DNA of 64,000 nt from Natronocella acetinitrilica (GTDB taxonomy: Bacteria; Pseudomonadota; Gammaproteobacteria; Nitrococcales; Aquisalimonadaceae). Numbering within the stretch: the first letter of the stretch is position 1; each line of letters starts with the position of its first letter. The DNA is taken from NCBI RefSeq assembly GCF_024170285.1, contig NZ_JALJXV010000004.1, forward strand, positions 248,001 to 312,000, read 5' to 3'. Shown here in pieces: positions 54,801 through 62,982 of this stretch. The notes beneath the pieces were generated by a model, which was not told the DNA's origin, searched no databases, and was given only the letters and a program-made list of their open reading frames with translations. Both the position numbers and the translations under genes were made by a program.

Positions 54801-55586
54801 ATGGGCGAGGAAGAATTACTGTTCGAACGGGAGGGCAATCGGGCCTGGATCACCTTCAATCGGCCAAAGGTGCGCAATGCCGTAACCTTTGGCATGTACA
54901 CCCGTCTGGAGGAGCTCTGTGACCGACTTGCCGAGGATGACGAACTGCGCGTGGTGATACTGCGCGGCGCCGGCGGCGAGGCTTTCGTTGCTGGCACTGA
55001 CATTACCCAGTTTCACGATTTCCGAACGGAACAGGACCCACTGGACTACGAGCAGCGCATCGATCGCCTGCTGGGCAAACTGGAGCGGCTACCGGTACCG
55101 ACCATTGCCATGATTGAGGGCTATTGTGTCGGTGGCGGGGCCGCCATTGCCCTGGCCTGTGACTTCCGCTACACCACACCCGAGCTGCAGTTCGGCATCC
55201 CCATCGCGCGGACCCTTGGCAACTGCCTGTCACTGGACAACATCTCCCGCATGGTGGACCTGCTAGGCCCGGCCCGCACCAAGGAAGCCCTGATGCTTGC
55301 CAAGTTGCTGGATGCCGAGACGGCACAGCAGGTTGGTCTGGTGAACGATGTGTTCGACGCGGGCGTTATCCGGCAAGAGGTGGAAGCCGTGGCGGACCGA
55401 CTGGCCGGGCTTGCACCGCTGACACTCAGGGCCATCAAGGAAGCCGTGCGGCGCACGCAGCTTGAGCGCCGCGCCGAGGCGGAGCAGGGTCGCGACCTGA
55501 TCCTGTCCTGCTACATGAGTGAGGATTTCCGTGAAGGGGTGACGGCGTTCACCGAGAAACGCCGCCCCCAGTGGCGGGGCCGCTGA
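54801..55586 (+). CDS. Enoyl-CoA hydratase/isomerase (crotonase) family protein lacking classical catalytic glutamates
   Basis: A 261-residue crotonase-fold protein with the CoA-binding/oxyanion segments AFVAGTDITQF and GYCVGGGAAIALACDFRY. In true hydratases two glutamates act on water: one in the GGG-x-E motif and one in the FGQPE motif. Here the positions are Ala115 and Ile135 (LQFGIPI), so ordinary hydration is unlikely. Other crotonase-superfamily reactions, such as isomerisation, decarboxylation or thioester hydrolysis, are possible. GAGGAGG lies before the ATG. It sits between the dehydrogenase and CoA-transferase genes, pointing to a CoA-thioester step in the same pathway. Confidence 0.9.
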   Translation: MGEEELLFEREGNRAWITFNRPKVRNAVTFGMYTRLEELCDRLAEDDELRVVILRGAGGEAFVAGTDITQFHDFRTEQDPLDYEQRIDRLLGKLERLPVPTIAMIEGYCVGGGAAIALACDFRYTTPELQFGIPIARTLGNCLSLDNISRMVDLLGPARTKEALMLAKLLDAETAQQVGLVNDVFDAGVIRQEVEAVADRLAGLAPLTLRAIKEAVRRTQLERRAEAEQGRDLILSCYMSEDFREGVTAFTEKRRPQWRGR

Positions 55587-55630
55587 AGCGTCCCGCCTCG
55601 CAATCATTAGAAAACCCTGGAGGAGTCGCC

Positions 55631-56818
55631 ATGTTACCCCTGGACGGATTGCGCGTACTGGATATCTCCCAGATCATGGCCGGACCCTATTGCACCATGG
55701 TGCTTGGGGACATGGGGGCCGAGGTCATCAAGGTTGAAAAGGCCAAGGGCGGCGATGATTCCCGCCAGATGGGGCCCTATGTCGAGGGCGAATCCATGTG
55801 CTTCGTCCAGATCAACCGCAACAAGAAGAGCATCGCCCTCAACCTCAAGGACCCTGACGGCCGGGAGATCTTCTACCAGCTCGCCCGCGAGGCGGACGTC
55901 ATCGTCGAGAATTACCGTCCGGGCGTCACCCAGTCGCTGAAAGTGGATTTCGAGACCATCCGCGGCATGAACCCGGGCATCATCTACTGCTCCATCTCCG
56001 GTTTCGGCCAGACCGGACCGTACCGGGAGAAGGGCGGTTTCGATCTGGTGGCGCAGGGCATGACCGGGCTAATGAGCATGACCGGTGAAGCCGGCAAGCG
56101 ACCGATGAAGACGGGTATTGCAGTCTACGACATCGGTGCCGGTATCACCGCCGTCTACTCCATTCTGGCCGCCTACATCCACCGTCAGAAGACCGGCGAG
56201 GGCCAGCATATCGACATTGCCGTCGCCGAATGCGGCCTACCCTGGTTCACCTGGGAGGCAGCGGGTTACTTCGGCAACGGCACGCAACCGGAGGCCACAG
56301 GCTGGCGGCACCGGGTGTCCGCTCCGTACCAGAGCCTGCGGACCGCCGACGGCTATCTGATGCTCGGCTGTGCCAACCAGCGGACCTGGGAGCGATTCTG
56401 TCAGGACGTGGTGAATCGGCCCGAGTGGATGGAGGATCGGCGCTTCGTCACCAATCAGGATCGCCGTCAGAACGTCGAGGCCCTGGAGGCGTTGATCGAA
56501 GAAATACTGGCGGCGGACACCACGGAGAACTGGCTGGCACGTTGTGACGCCGCCGGTGTGCCGGCGGGGCCGGTGAACACCTTCGAGCAGGCCCTGCAGG
56601 ATAAGCACTACCAGGCCCGTGGGATGGTGCAGTCTTTCCAGCACCCGACGTTGGGTAAGGTGGACACGCTGGGCTTTGCCAGCAAGTTCTCCAGCACGCC
56701 GCAGGAGATCAGGCAGTCGGCGCCGCTGTTCGCCCAGCACACCGACGAGGTACTGGAAGAGCTGGGCCTGGACGCGTCCCGGATCGCGGCGCTGCGCGCC
56801 GGCGGTGCCGTGGTTTAA
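55631..56818 (+). CDS. CaiB/BaiF-type class III CoA-transferase
   Basis: A 395-residue CoA-transferase: LPLDGLRVLDISQIMAGPYCTMVLGDMGAEVIKVEKAKGGDDSRQMGPY with the catalytic-region aspartate downstream (GFDLVAQGMTGLMSMTGEAGKRPMKTGIAVYDIGAG), ICF-like AYIHRQKTGEGQHIDIAVAEC and PAGPVNTFEQALQDKHYQARGM. Class III enzymes move CoA between carboxylic acids (carnitine, formate/oxalate, citramalate and others). GGAGGAG is seven bases before the ATG at 55631; an earlier in-frame ATG overlaps the upstream gene. It presumably activates the acid that the dehydrogenase and crotonase-fold proteins handle. Confidence 0.92.
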   Translation: MLPLDGLRVLDISQIMAGPYCTMVLGDMGAEVIKVEKAKGGDDSRQMGPYVEGESMCFVQINRNKKSIALNLKDPDGREIFYQLAREADVIVENYRPGVTQSLKVDFETIRGMNPGIIYCSISGFGQTGPYREKGGFDLVAQGMTGLMSMTGEAGKRPMKTGIAVYDIGAGITAVYSILAAYIHRQKTGEGQHIDIAVAECGLPWFTWEAAGYFGNGTQPEATGWRHRVSAPYQSLRTADGYLMLGCANQRTWERFCQDVVNRPEWMEDRRFVTNQDRRQNVEALEALIEEILAADTTENWLARCDAAGVPAGPVNTFEQALQDKHYQARGMVQSFQHPTLGKVDTLGFASKFSSTPQEIRQSAPLFAQHTDEVLEELGLDASRIAALRAGGAVV

Positions 56819-56867
56819 GCGTCGGCGTTGACAAGCCGGGCGAGCCTCGGGATGCTTCCGGCTGACC

Positions 56868-58388
56868 ATGTCGAGCAACCCGAACTCCAATCCAGGCGAC
56901 TCATCCGGCCGACTGCCAGCCATGCGGTTCTATTGGGCCGTCATGTGGCTGGTGCGTGGGCTCGCCCAGATCTACTTCCTGGGCATCCATAGCAGCGGCT
57001 TGCGGCATGTGCCCGCCAGTGGTCCGGTGATACTGGCCGCCAATCATCCCAGCTCGCTGCTCGACTCCGTGCTGCTGAGTGCGGAGGTCGACCGGCCGGT
57101 GCGCTACCTGGCCCGCAGCGGCCTGTTCCGCTTCCCGCTGGTGGCCTCCCTGTTCCGCTGGATGGGGGCGATCCCGGTCTATCGCGCGGCGGAAACCGGC
57201 GATGCCGCAACCCGCAATGAAGCCGTGTTCAGCCGTGTACGGGCCGAGCTGGTCCGGGGTGGTTGCATCGGTATCTTCCCTGAAGGACGCAACTCCCCCC
57301 GCCATGGCGTCGCTGAGCTGCGCAAGGGTGCGGCCCGACTGGCACTGGACGCCGAAGCGGCGGCGGACTTTCAGCTTGGCCTGCGCATCGTGCCTGTGGG
57401 TATCAATTTCGAAAACCGGGATTTCTTCATGTCGTCGGTGCTGCTGCGCTTTGGTCCGCCGATCTCCGTGGCCGACTACGCCGACTTGCACCGACACAAC
57501 GCCAATGTCGCGGTCCGGCAGCTCACCAGCGACCTGCGGGACCGTCTTCTGCAACAGGCCAGTCAACTGGAAAACCAGCAGCTGCAAGAACTGGTCGACG
57601 ACGTGGCGGCGGCGCTGCGCACCGAGGTCACGGACCAATTGCATGTGGAACCAGAAACGGACGACAGCCGCCCCGCACGGGGGCCCAGGCGCTGGCTGGC
57701 GTGGCTGCTGCGCTGGTACACCCGCAACTCGGCCTCGGCAGGGCGGGCGCTTGAGCAACGCATCCACAGCCGCCAGTACGTGACGGCTATCCTGCAGCGG
57801 GCGGAGCAGCAGGCCCCGGGCCAGGTGGAGCGCCTGCGAAACCGGGTGAACCGCTACAAGGACCACCTCGCCCAGGGACAGTTGCGTCTAAGCCTGAGCC
57901 ATCACTTCGAAGAGTCCACCCGGCAACGCCTTATCCGCCTGCGCATGACCGCCTACGCGATTGCCATGGCACCGGTGGCGGCGTTCGGGTTGGTGCACAA
58001 CATCGTGCCCTACCTGCTGACCGCCGGCCTGGCGCGGTTGTATCGGGATGACGCGCTGCGCACCTTCGCCTACTTCGCCATCGGTGTTCTTGTGTTCCTG
58101 CTCTGGTATGCCGGGCTCGGCTGGTGGCTGTGGCGCAATACCGCCCTTGGCCCCAGTGCCGTGGTGGGTTATCTCGCGCTGCTGCCGCCCACGGGCCTGG
58201 TCGCGTTGAGCTACCGTCGCAGCATCCTCTACTATCGTGAACGCATTCTGGTGCGCACGGTGTTTCTTACTGACCAGGCGTTGGTGGACCTGCTCGTCGT
58301 CGAGCGGCGCAGGCTGGCCGAGCAATTTTCCGCCATGGCGCGCCGGTTCGGGCCGGCTACAAGCGGTAACGGGGAGGGTCGCCCTTGA
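56868..58388 (+). CDS. PlsC-type acyltransferase with C-terminal membrane domain
   Basis: A 506-residue glycerolipid acyltransferase-family protein. The N-terminal catalytic domain has NHPSSLLDSVLL (an HX5D variant of the catalytic HX4D motif, His60-Asp66) and FPEGRNSPRH, the acceptor-binding motif. A helical, charged middle section (about 205-330) is followed by membrane segments (about 355-450). Its stop overlaps the dgkA start, so phospholipid acylation and diacylglycerol recycling are coupled. The ATG at 56868 has no clear ribosome site; ATG 56922 is an alternative. Confidence 0.85.
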   Translation: MSSNPNSNPGDSSGRLPAMRFYWAVMWLVRGLAQIYFLGIHSSGLRHVPASGPVILAANHPSSLLDSVLLSAEVDRPVRYLARSGLFRFPLVASLFRWMGAIPVYRAAETGDAATRNEAVFSRVRAELVRGGCIGIFPEGRNSPRHGVAELRKGAARLALDAEAAADFQLGLRIVPVGINFENRDFFMSSVLLRFGPPISVADYADLHRHNANVAVRQLTSDLRDRLLQQASQLENQQLQELVDDVAAALRTEVTDQLHVEPETDDSRPARGPRRWLAWLLRWYTRNSASAGRALEQRIHSRQYVTAILQRAEQQAPGQVERLRNRVNRYKDHLAQGQLRLSLSHHFEESTRQRLIRLRMTAYAIAMAPVAAFGLVHNIVPYLLTAGLARLYRDDALRTFAYFAIGVLVFLLWYAGLGWWLWRNTALGPSAVVGYLALLPPTGLVALSYRRSILYYRERILVRTVFLTDQALVDLLVVERRRLAEQFSAMARRFGPATSGNGEGRP

Positions 58389-58756
58389 AGCCTGGCAAAA
58401 AAGGCCTGACCCGCATCATGGATGCCCTGGGCTACTCCTTGCGCGGCCTGCGCTTCGCCTACCGCTATGAGGCGGCCTTCCGCCAGGAATTCTGGCTGGT
58501 CGTGGTGCTTGCACCCCTGGCGTTACTGATTGGTTCCAACGCGCTGGAGCGGGCAGTGTTGCTTGGCACCCTGTTCATCGTGCTCATTACCGAATTGCTC
58601 AACACCGCCATCGAAGCAACTGTGGATCGTGTTGGCGATGAATTCCATGCCCTGGCGGGTCGGGCCAAGGATGTGGCCTCGGCGGCGGTGCTGTTGAGCC
58701 TTATCCTGACGGGTGTGGTCTGGGGCCTGATTCTGTGGGAACGCCTGACAGGCTGA
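58385..58756 (+). CDS. dgkA: Diacylglycerol kinase (DgkA family)
   Basis: A 123-residue integral membrane kinase, three helices, typical length. Conserved residues are in GLRFAYRYEAAFRQEFW and the ITELLNTAIEATVDRVGDEFHALAGRAKDVASAAVLLSL motif (E-x-x-N-T-A-I-E). It phosphorylates diacylglycerol to phosphatidic acid at the inner membrane, recycling lipid head-group by-products. The start is TTG at 58385, overlapping the upstream stop (TTGA) and preceded by GGAGGG. A fused-function pair with the acyltransferase is suggested by the overlap. Confidence 0.95.
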   Translation: MKPGKKGLTRIMDALGYSLRGLRFAYRYEAAFRQEFWLVVVLAPLALLIGSNALERAVLLGTLFIVLITELLNTAIEATVDRVGDEFHALAGRAKDVASAAVLLSLILTGVVWGLILWERLTG

Positions 58757-58834
58757 GCCGCGACCGGGGCGCCCTGTCGCGGCGATCAGCCGTCAGTGTT
58801 CGAAATGCATGTAGCCAGCCAACGCTCAGGGTGT

Positions 58835-59713
58835 TTACGCCTGATTGTCTGCGACGTCCTGCGCTGGCTTGTCGAAGTCGCTGGCGTCATGGCGTTCCGG
58901 TAGCTGCTCCTCGGGCTCACCCCAGATTTTGTTCACCATGCGACCGCGCTTGACGGCCGGGCGTTGATCGATCTCCCGTGCCCAGCGCAACACATGCTCA
59001 TAGCTCTCGACCTGCAGGAATTCCCCGGCGTCGTACAGCCGCCCCAGGGCCAGTGCGCCATACCAGGGCCAGATGGCCATGTCGGCAATGGTGTAGTCGT
59101 CGCCGGTGATGTAGCGCTTGTCCTTTAGTTCACGGTTCAGTACGTCAAGCTGGCGCTTGGCCTCCATCGCGAAGCGGTTGATGGGGTACTCGTAGGGCTC
59201 GGGAGCGTAGGCGTAGAAGTGGCCGAAGCCGCCACCCAGCAGCGGCGCCATACCCATCTGCCAGAACAGCCAGTTCATGCATTCGGCCCGGTCGGCGCCA
59301 TCGGCGGGCAGGAATGCGCCGAACTTCTCGGCAAGGTAGAACAGGATCGACCCCGACTCGAAGACCCGCGTCGGCGGCGTGGTGCTCTGGTCCACCATGG
59401 CCGGGATCTTGGAGTTCGGGTTGATTGCCACGAAACCGCTGCCGAATTGCTCGCCCTCGGTGATGCGGATGAGGTGGGCGTTGTATTCCGCTCCCCGGTG
59501 CCCCGCCGCCAGCAGTTCCTCGAGCATGATGGTGACTTTCACGCCGTTGGGTGTGGCCAGCGAGTAGAGCTGCAACGAGTGCTTGCCCACCGGCAATTCC
59601 TTGTCATGGGTGGGGCCGGCGACGGGGCGGTTGATGCTGGCGAATTTGCCGCCGCTCTCCTTGTCCCAGGTCCAGACTTTCGGTGGGGTATAGCTGCCGT
59701 TGCTGTCGGCCAT
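58835..59713 (-). CDS. yghU: YghU-type glutathione S-transferase / disulfide-bond oxidoreductase
   Basis: A 292-residue GST-superfamily protein of the YghU (nu) class: it starts YTPPKVWTWDKESGGKFASINRPVAGPTHDKELPVGKHSLQLYSLATPNGVKVTIMLEELLAAG, contains NPNSKIPAMVD in the thioredoxin-like domain and a helical domain with WPWYGALALG. YghU reduces disulfides and organic hydroperoxides with glutathione. There is no signal peptide. It is monocistronic, with an inverted repeat about 110 bases upstream that may be an operator. Confidence 0.93.
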   Translation of the reverse strand: MADSNGSYTPPKVWTWDKESGGKFASINRPVAGPTHDKELPVGKHSLQLYSLATPNGVKVTIMLEELLAAGHRGAEYNAHLIRITEGEQFGSGFVAINPNSKIPAMVDQSTTPPTRVFESGSILFYLAEKFGAFLPADGADRAECMNWLFWQMGMAPLLGGGFGHFYAYAPEPYEYPINRFAMEAKRQLDVLNRELKDKRYITGDDYTIADMAIWPWYGALALGRLYDAGEFLQVESYEHVLRWAREIDQRPAVKRGRMVNKIWGEPEEQLPERHDASDFDKPAQDVADNQA

Positions 59714-59822
59714 GTGTGTGCTCCGCTGTTTGCTGAACTGGATTGATCGCGACTGCGGAAGGCAACCGCCGCAGCCATTCGATGCCTCGAAAGTGGGAGG
59801 ACGTTTGACCCTCGGGGTGCGA

Positions 59823-59846
59823 TGATCATTCTGAAATAGATGATCA
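59823..59846. promoter_or_regulatory. Inverted repeat upstream of yghU
   Basis: TGATCAT (59823-59829) and ATGATCA (59840-59846) are perfect arms with a 10-base spacer. The site lies about 110 bases before the leftward yghU gene, in a 249-base gap (59714-59962) that otherwise holds only a small GGGGC-GAGTT-GCCCC hairpin at 59870-59884, which may terminate nothing or end the leftward ABC operon. Confidence 0.4.
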
Positions 59847-59962
59847 GTGGCCGACGGGCCAGCAAGACAGGGGCGAGTTGCCCCATGATCGACTGCTCGA
59901 CTGGGCCCAGAGGATGTCAGACATGCCCCAGCCAGGCAAATTTCCGGAGGCGAGAAGACCTA

Positions 59963-60730
59963 TCACATATAGCGGCTCAGGAAGCGTTGCGCCCGTTCAG
60001 TCGCAGGGTTGTTGAAGAACCGCTCGGACGTGGTCTGCTCGACCGCAATGCCATGGTCCAGAAAGAGAATGTTCTGACAGACATCCCTGGCGAATTGCAT
60101 CTCGTGGGTGACGATCAGCATTGTCATGCCCTCTTCTGCCAGATCACGCATGACGGCGAGAACTTCGCCTACCAGTTCCGGGTCGAGTGCGCTTGTGGGC
60201 TCGTCGAACAGCAGGACCTCCGGCGTCATGGCAAGAGCCCGCGCGATGGCTACCCGCTGTTTCTGGCCGCCGGAGAGCGTGTAGGGATAGACGTCACGCT
60301 TTTCTGATAGTCCTACTTTCACCAGCAGGTTCTCGGCAGTCTCTTTTGCCTCGGCCTTGCTCTTTCGCAACACTTGTACAGGGGCTTCCATGAGATTCTG
60401 CAACACGGTGAGGTGGGGCCAGAGATTGAAGTTCTGGAACACCATTCCCGTACGTGCTCGCATCATGGCAAGCTCGTGGTCGCGCATTCTTTTTCCATCC
60501 GCATGGCGTCCGACGTGCTTCCCCGCAATGAGAACTTCCCCTCTGTCGGGTTCCTCTAGCCAGTTCAGGCATCGCAGGAATGTCGACTTACCCGAACCCG
60601 ATGGCCCGAGAATGCTGACGGTTCCGCCGCGACGCACGGATAACGACACGTCTCGCAGCACCTCTTCGCCACCGAAGGACTTGCAGATGGAGCGCGCCTC
60701 GAGAACGAGGGATGCATTAGTTGCGGCCAA
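59963..60730 (-). CDS. Polar amino acid ABC transporter ATP-binding protein (GlnQ/HisP type)
   Basis: A 255-residue ATPase: Walker A GPSGSGKST, Q-loop FQNFNLWPHLTV, signature LSGGQKQRVAIARALAM, Walker B VLLFDEPTSALDPELVGEVL and H-loop VTHEMQFARDV. The length and ALDPELVGEVL motif are those of amino-acid importers. It overlaps the permease gene upstream by 14 bases and is the last gene of the leftward operon DUF1989-binding protein-permease-permease-ATPase. Confidence 0.95.
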   Translation of the reverse strand: MAATNASLVLEARSICKSFGGEEVLRDVSLSVRRGGTVSILGPSGSGKSTFLRCLNWLEEPDRGEVLIAGKHVGRHADGKRMRDHELAMMRARTGMVFQNFNLWPHLTVLQNLMEAPVQVLRKSKAEAKETAENLLVKVGLSEKRDVYPYTLSGGQKQRVAIARALAMTPEVLLFDEPTSALDPELVGEVLAVMRDLAEEGMTMLIVTHEMQFARDVCQNILFLDHGIAVEQTTSERFFNNPATERAQRFLSRYM

Positions 60731-61382
60731 GACCTCTCTCCTCTGCCATTCGGTTAAGGATGCTCATAACCCCCTCGATACATAGACTGATAGCCCAGTA
60801 GAGTGCGATAGCCACCAGGAACGCTTCAAAGGGAATGAAGTATGTCGATTGCACCGAACTTGCGGCATAGGTGAGTTCGGTAACGGTAATGATCATCAGG
60901 AATGCGGTGTCTTTCAGCAGAATAATCAACTGATTGCACATGACTGGCCCGGACCCCAGAACCAGTTGCGGCAGGATGATGCGAGTAAAAAGACGCCGCC
61001 CTTGAAATCCGTGTGCCTGAGCCGAGTCCATTTGTCCCCGTGGCAGATTTGCCCAGGCGCCACGCAGGATCTCGGCGAAGTAGGCGGCATGGTAGACAAT
61101 CAGTGCGGTCAGGCCAGCCGTCCAGGCATCAAGCCGTATCCCGACTCCCGGCAGGCCGTAGTACAGCAGATAGGCAAGAATCAGGAACGGCAGCATACGC
61201 ATACCGTCGACGTACCAGACGATCGCAGACCGGAGTGGCCGTTTTCGCGACTGTATTCCGATGGCCAGCACTCCGCCCAGGGCGAATGCCGCGATGGACG
61301 AGACGCCGAACAGTATCAGCGTATTCTGGAAACCGCTCAGGAACCGCGGCCACTCCAGCAGGATAATGTCCCAATTAGACAT
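60717..61382 (-). CDS. Polar amino acid ABC transporter permease (HisM/GlnP type)
   Basis: A 221-residue permease with five or so membrane helices. The EAA loop is YFAEILRGAWANLPRGQMDSAQAHGFQGRRLFTRIILPQ, matching the amino-acid permease consensus (AEI-RG---ALP-GQ-EAA-ALG). It starts two bases from the stop of the other permease gene and overlaps the ATPase start by 14 bases. With its partner it forms the pore. Confidence 0.93.
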   Translation of the reverse strand: MSNWDIILLEWPRFLSGFQNTLILFGVSSIAAFALGGVLAIGIQSRKRPLRSAIVWYVDGMRMLPFLILAYLLYYGLPGVGIRLDAWTAGLTALIVYHAAYFAEILRGAWANLPRGQMDSAQAHGFQGRRLFTRIILPQLVLGSGPVMCNQLIILLKDTAFLMIITVTELTYAASSVQSTYFIPFEAFLVAIALYWAISLCIEGVMSILNRMAEERGLGRN

Positions 61383-61384
61383 AT

Positions 61385-62035
61385 TCAGCTTTTCTCCGAA
61401 AAGCGGCTGGCGCGGTTTTCCGCCATACGCTGGAGTCGAACCAGTACGCCGATAAAGAGCATGTAAAGAATGCCCGCGGCGATAATGGGAGGGAGCGGCT
61501 GGTAGGTAACCGCGGAAATACGATTGGTGACTCGGGTCAGATCGACAATACCGATGACCGCAATTGCGGGGCTCGCCTTCACCAGGAAAGTCATTTCATT
61601 GACCAGGGCCGGCAATGCTCGGTATGTCATCTGTGGCAACATGATCCGGAAAAATATCGGGACACGCTGCATTCCAAGGGCCTTTGCGGCCTCAATCTGC
61701 GAGCGGGGAAATGCCTGGTATGCGGATCGCCAGATCTCGGTATTGAAGGCGGTGGTGTTCAGTAGCAGCGTGAAGACTGCTGCAGCATAGCGATTAATGT
61801 CGAGGCCCAGTGCGGGCAGCCCGATGAATATGAACAGAATCATCGTGACGAGGGGGGTGGCACGTCCGAGGCTCACGTAGACGGTGATCACCTGGGAAAC
61901 CACCGGAACTCGGGTGGCTCGCAACAAACCGAGCCCGAGTCCCAGTGGAATCCCGCCAATGATGGCCAGAAAGGAGATCCAGATCGTCGTCCAGGCACCC
62001 CACAACAATGCCTCAATGGCAGTTGGCGTCAGCAC
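61385..62035 (-). CDS. Polar amino acid ABC transporter permease (HisQ/GlnP type)
   Basis: A 216-residue permease: GLGLGLLRATRVPVVSQVITVYVSLGRATPLVTMILFIFIGLP at the N-terminal half and the EAA loop FNTEIWRSAYQAFPRSQIEAAKALGMQRVPIFFRIMLPQM. It lies 10 bases after the binding-protein stop and 2 bases before the next permease gene. The two permeases are similar in length but distinct, implying a heterodimeric channel. Confidence 0.93.
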   Translation of the reverse strand: MLTPTAIEALLWGAWTTIWISFLAIIGGIPLGLGLGLLRATRVPVVSQVITVYVSLGRATPLVTMILFIFIGLPALGLDINRYAAAVFTLLLNTTAFNTEIWRSAYQAFPRSQIEAAKALGMQRVPIFFRIMLPQMTYRALPALVNEMTFLVKASPAIAVIGIVDLTRVTNRISAVTYQPLPPIIAAGILYMLFIGVLVRLQRMAENRASRFSEKS

Positions 62036-62045
62036 TGGGTCAGGC

Positions 62046-62915
62046 CTAGTCCACCGTCGTCAGGCGTTCGAATTCCTCAACGGAGCGAATCGAGTCCGTA
62101 GGTAGATCTGGGAACGCCTGGCCGAACCACTTTTCCTGCAATTCGGCGAGACGGCCCGTATCCGCCAAGTGGGTAATGAAGTCGTTTAGGTATTCGAGCA
62201 GACCTTCGTTGCCACGGGGAACCGGGTAGGCATGAAAGCCAGGTCCCGACACCGGCTCGCCCAACTCGAAGGTATCTCCACGTGTCTCGACCAGCATCTG
62301 GGCACCCACCACGGAGTTGATCGCGTAGTCGAGTCGGCCATTGGCAAGATCTTCGTAGATTTCCGGGTAGGAGGTGTATTCGACGACGCGCCCGATGCTG
62401 CCGCCAGTCTCCTCGAGCATTTCCTCCAGTTCGGGGAGACGCGAAAGCATGACACTGCCTGCCTGTACGCCAACGGTCAGTCCGTCTAGGTCCGCGACGC
62501 CACTGATGCGATCGTCATCCTTTCGAATGATGTAGTAATGCTGGGCACTGGCCGTCGGTCTAGTGAAGTCAAAAACGCGAAGACGCTCCACCGAGACGAT
62601 GGCACCGGTGATGGCTGTGTCATAGCTGCCGGCATTCACCGCTGACAAAAGACCAGTCCATGGCAAGATATCCTGGCGGATCTCAAAGTCGGCGTATTCA
62701 CGGAGCTCCGCTACGATGTCGTTGCTAAAGCCGGAGGGGCGATCGCCATCCATGATCTCGAAGGGAGCGTAGTCATCTTCAGTGGCGATGTTCATATAAC
62801 CGCGTTCCTTGATCTCCTCGAGCGAAGCCGAGTGAACCAGAGGGGGTGCGGTGAAGAGGGCGGCGAGGAGGGTACCCCGAACGAATGTTCTTAGTGCTGT
62901 CCGAGCGCTTTGCAT
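62046..62915 (-). CDS. Polar amino acid ABC transporter periplasmic binding protein
   Basis: A 289-residue family 3 solute-binding protein with a signal peptide of about 30 residues (cleavage after HSA). Landmarks: ATEDDYAPFEIMDGDRPSGFSNDIVAELREYADFEI, GSYDTAITGAIVSVERLRVFDFTRP, LTVGVQAGSVMLSRLPEL and LANGRLDYAINSVVGAQMLV. AAAAGGAG precedes the ATG. The ligand is not evident; the classic arginine after the FTRP motif region is not clearly placed, so a non-standard amino acid or amine is possible. Confidence 0.92.
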   Translation of the reverse strand: MQSARTALRTFVRGTLLAALFTAPPLVHSASLEEIKERGYMNIATEDDYAPFEIMDGDRPSGFSNDIVAELREYADFEIRQDILPWTGLLSAVNAGSYDTAITGAIVSVERLRVFDFTRPTASAQHYYIIRKDDDRISGVADLDGLTVGVQAGSVMLSRLPELEEMLEETGGSIGRVVEYTSYPEIYEDLANGRLDYAINSVVGAQMLVETRGDTFELGEPVSGPGFHAYPVPRGNEGLLEYLNDFITHLADTGRLAELQEKWFGQAFPDLPTDSIRSVEEFERLTTVD

Positions 62916-62982
62916 ATCAGTGTTCTCCTTTTATTCATGTGTCCGTGGAACGGGAGTGGCAGGGTGGCAGCCGGGATCGGAG

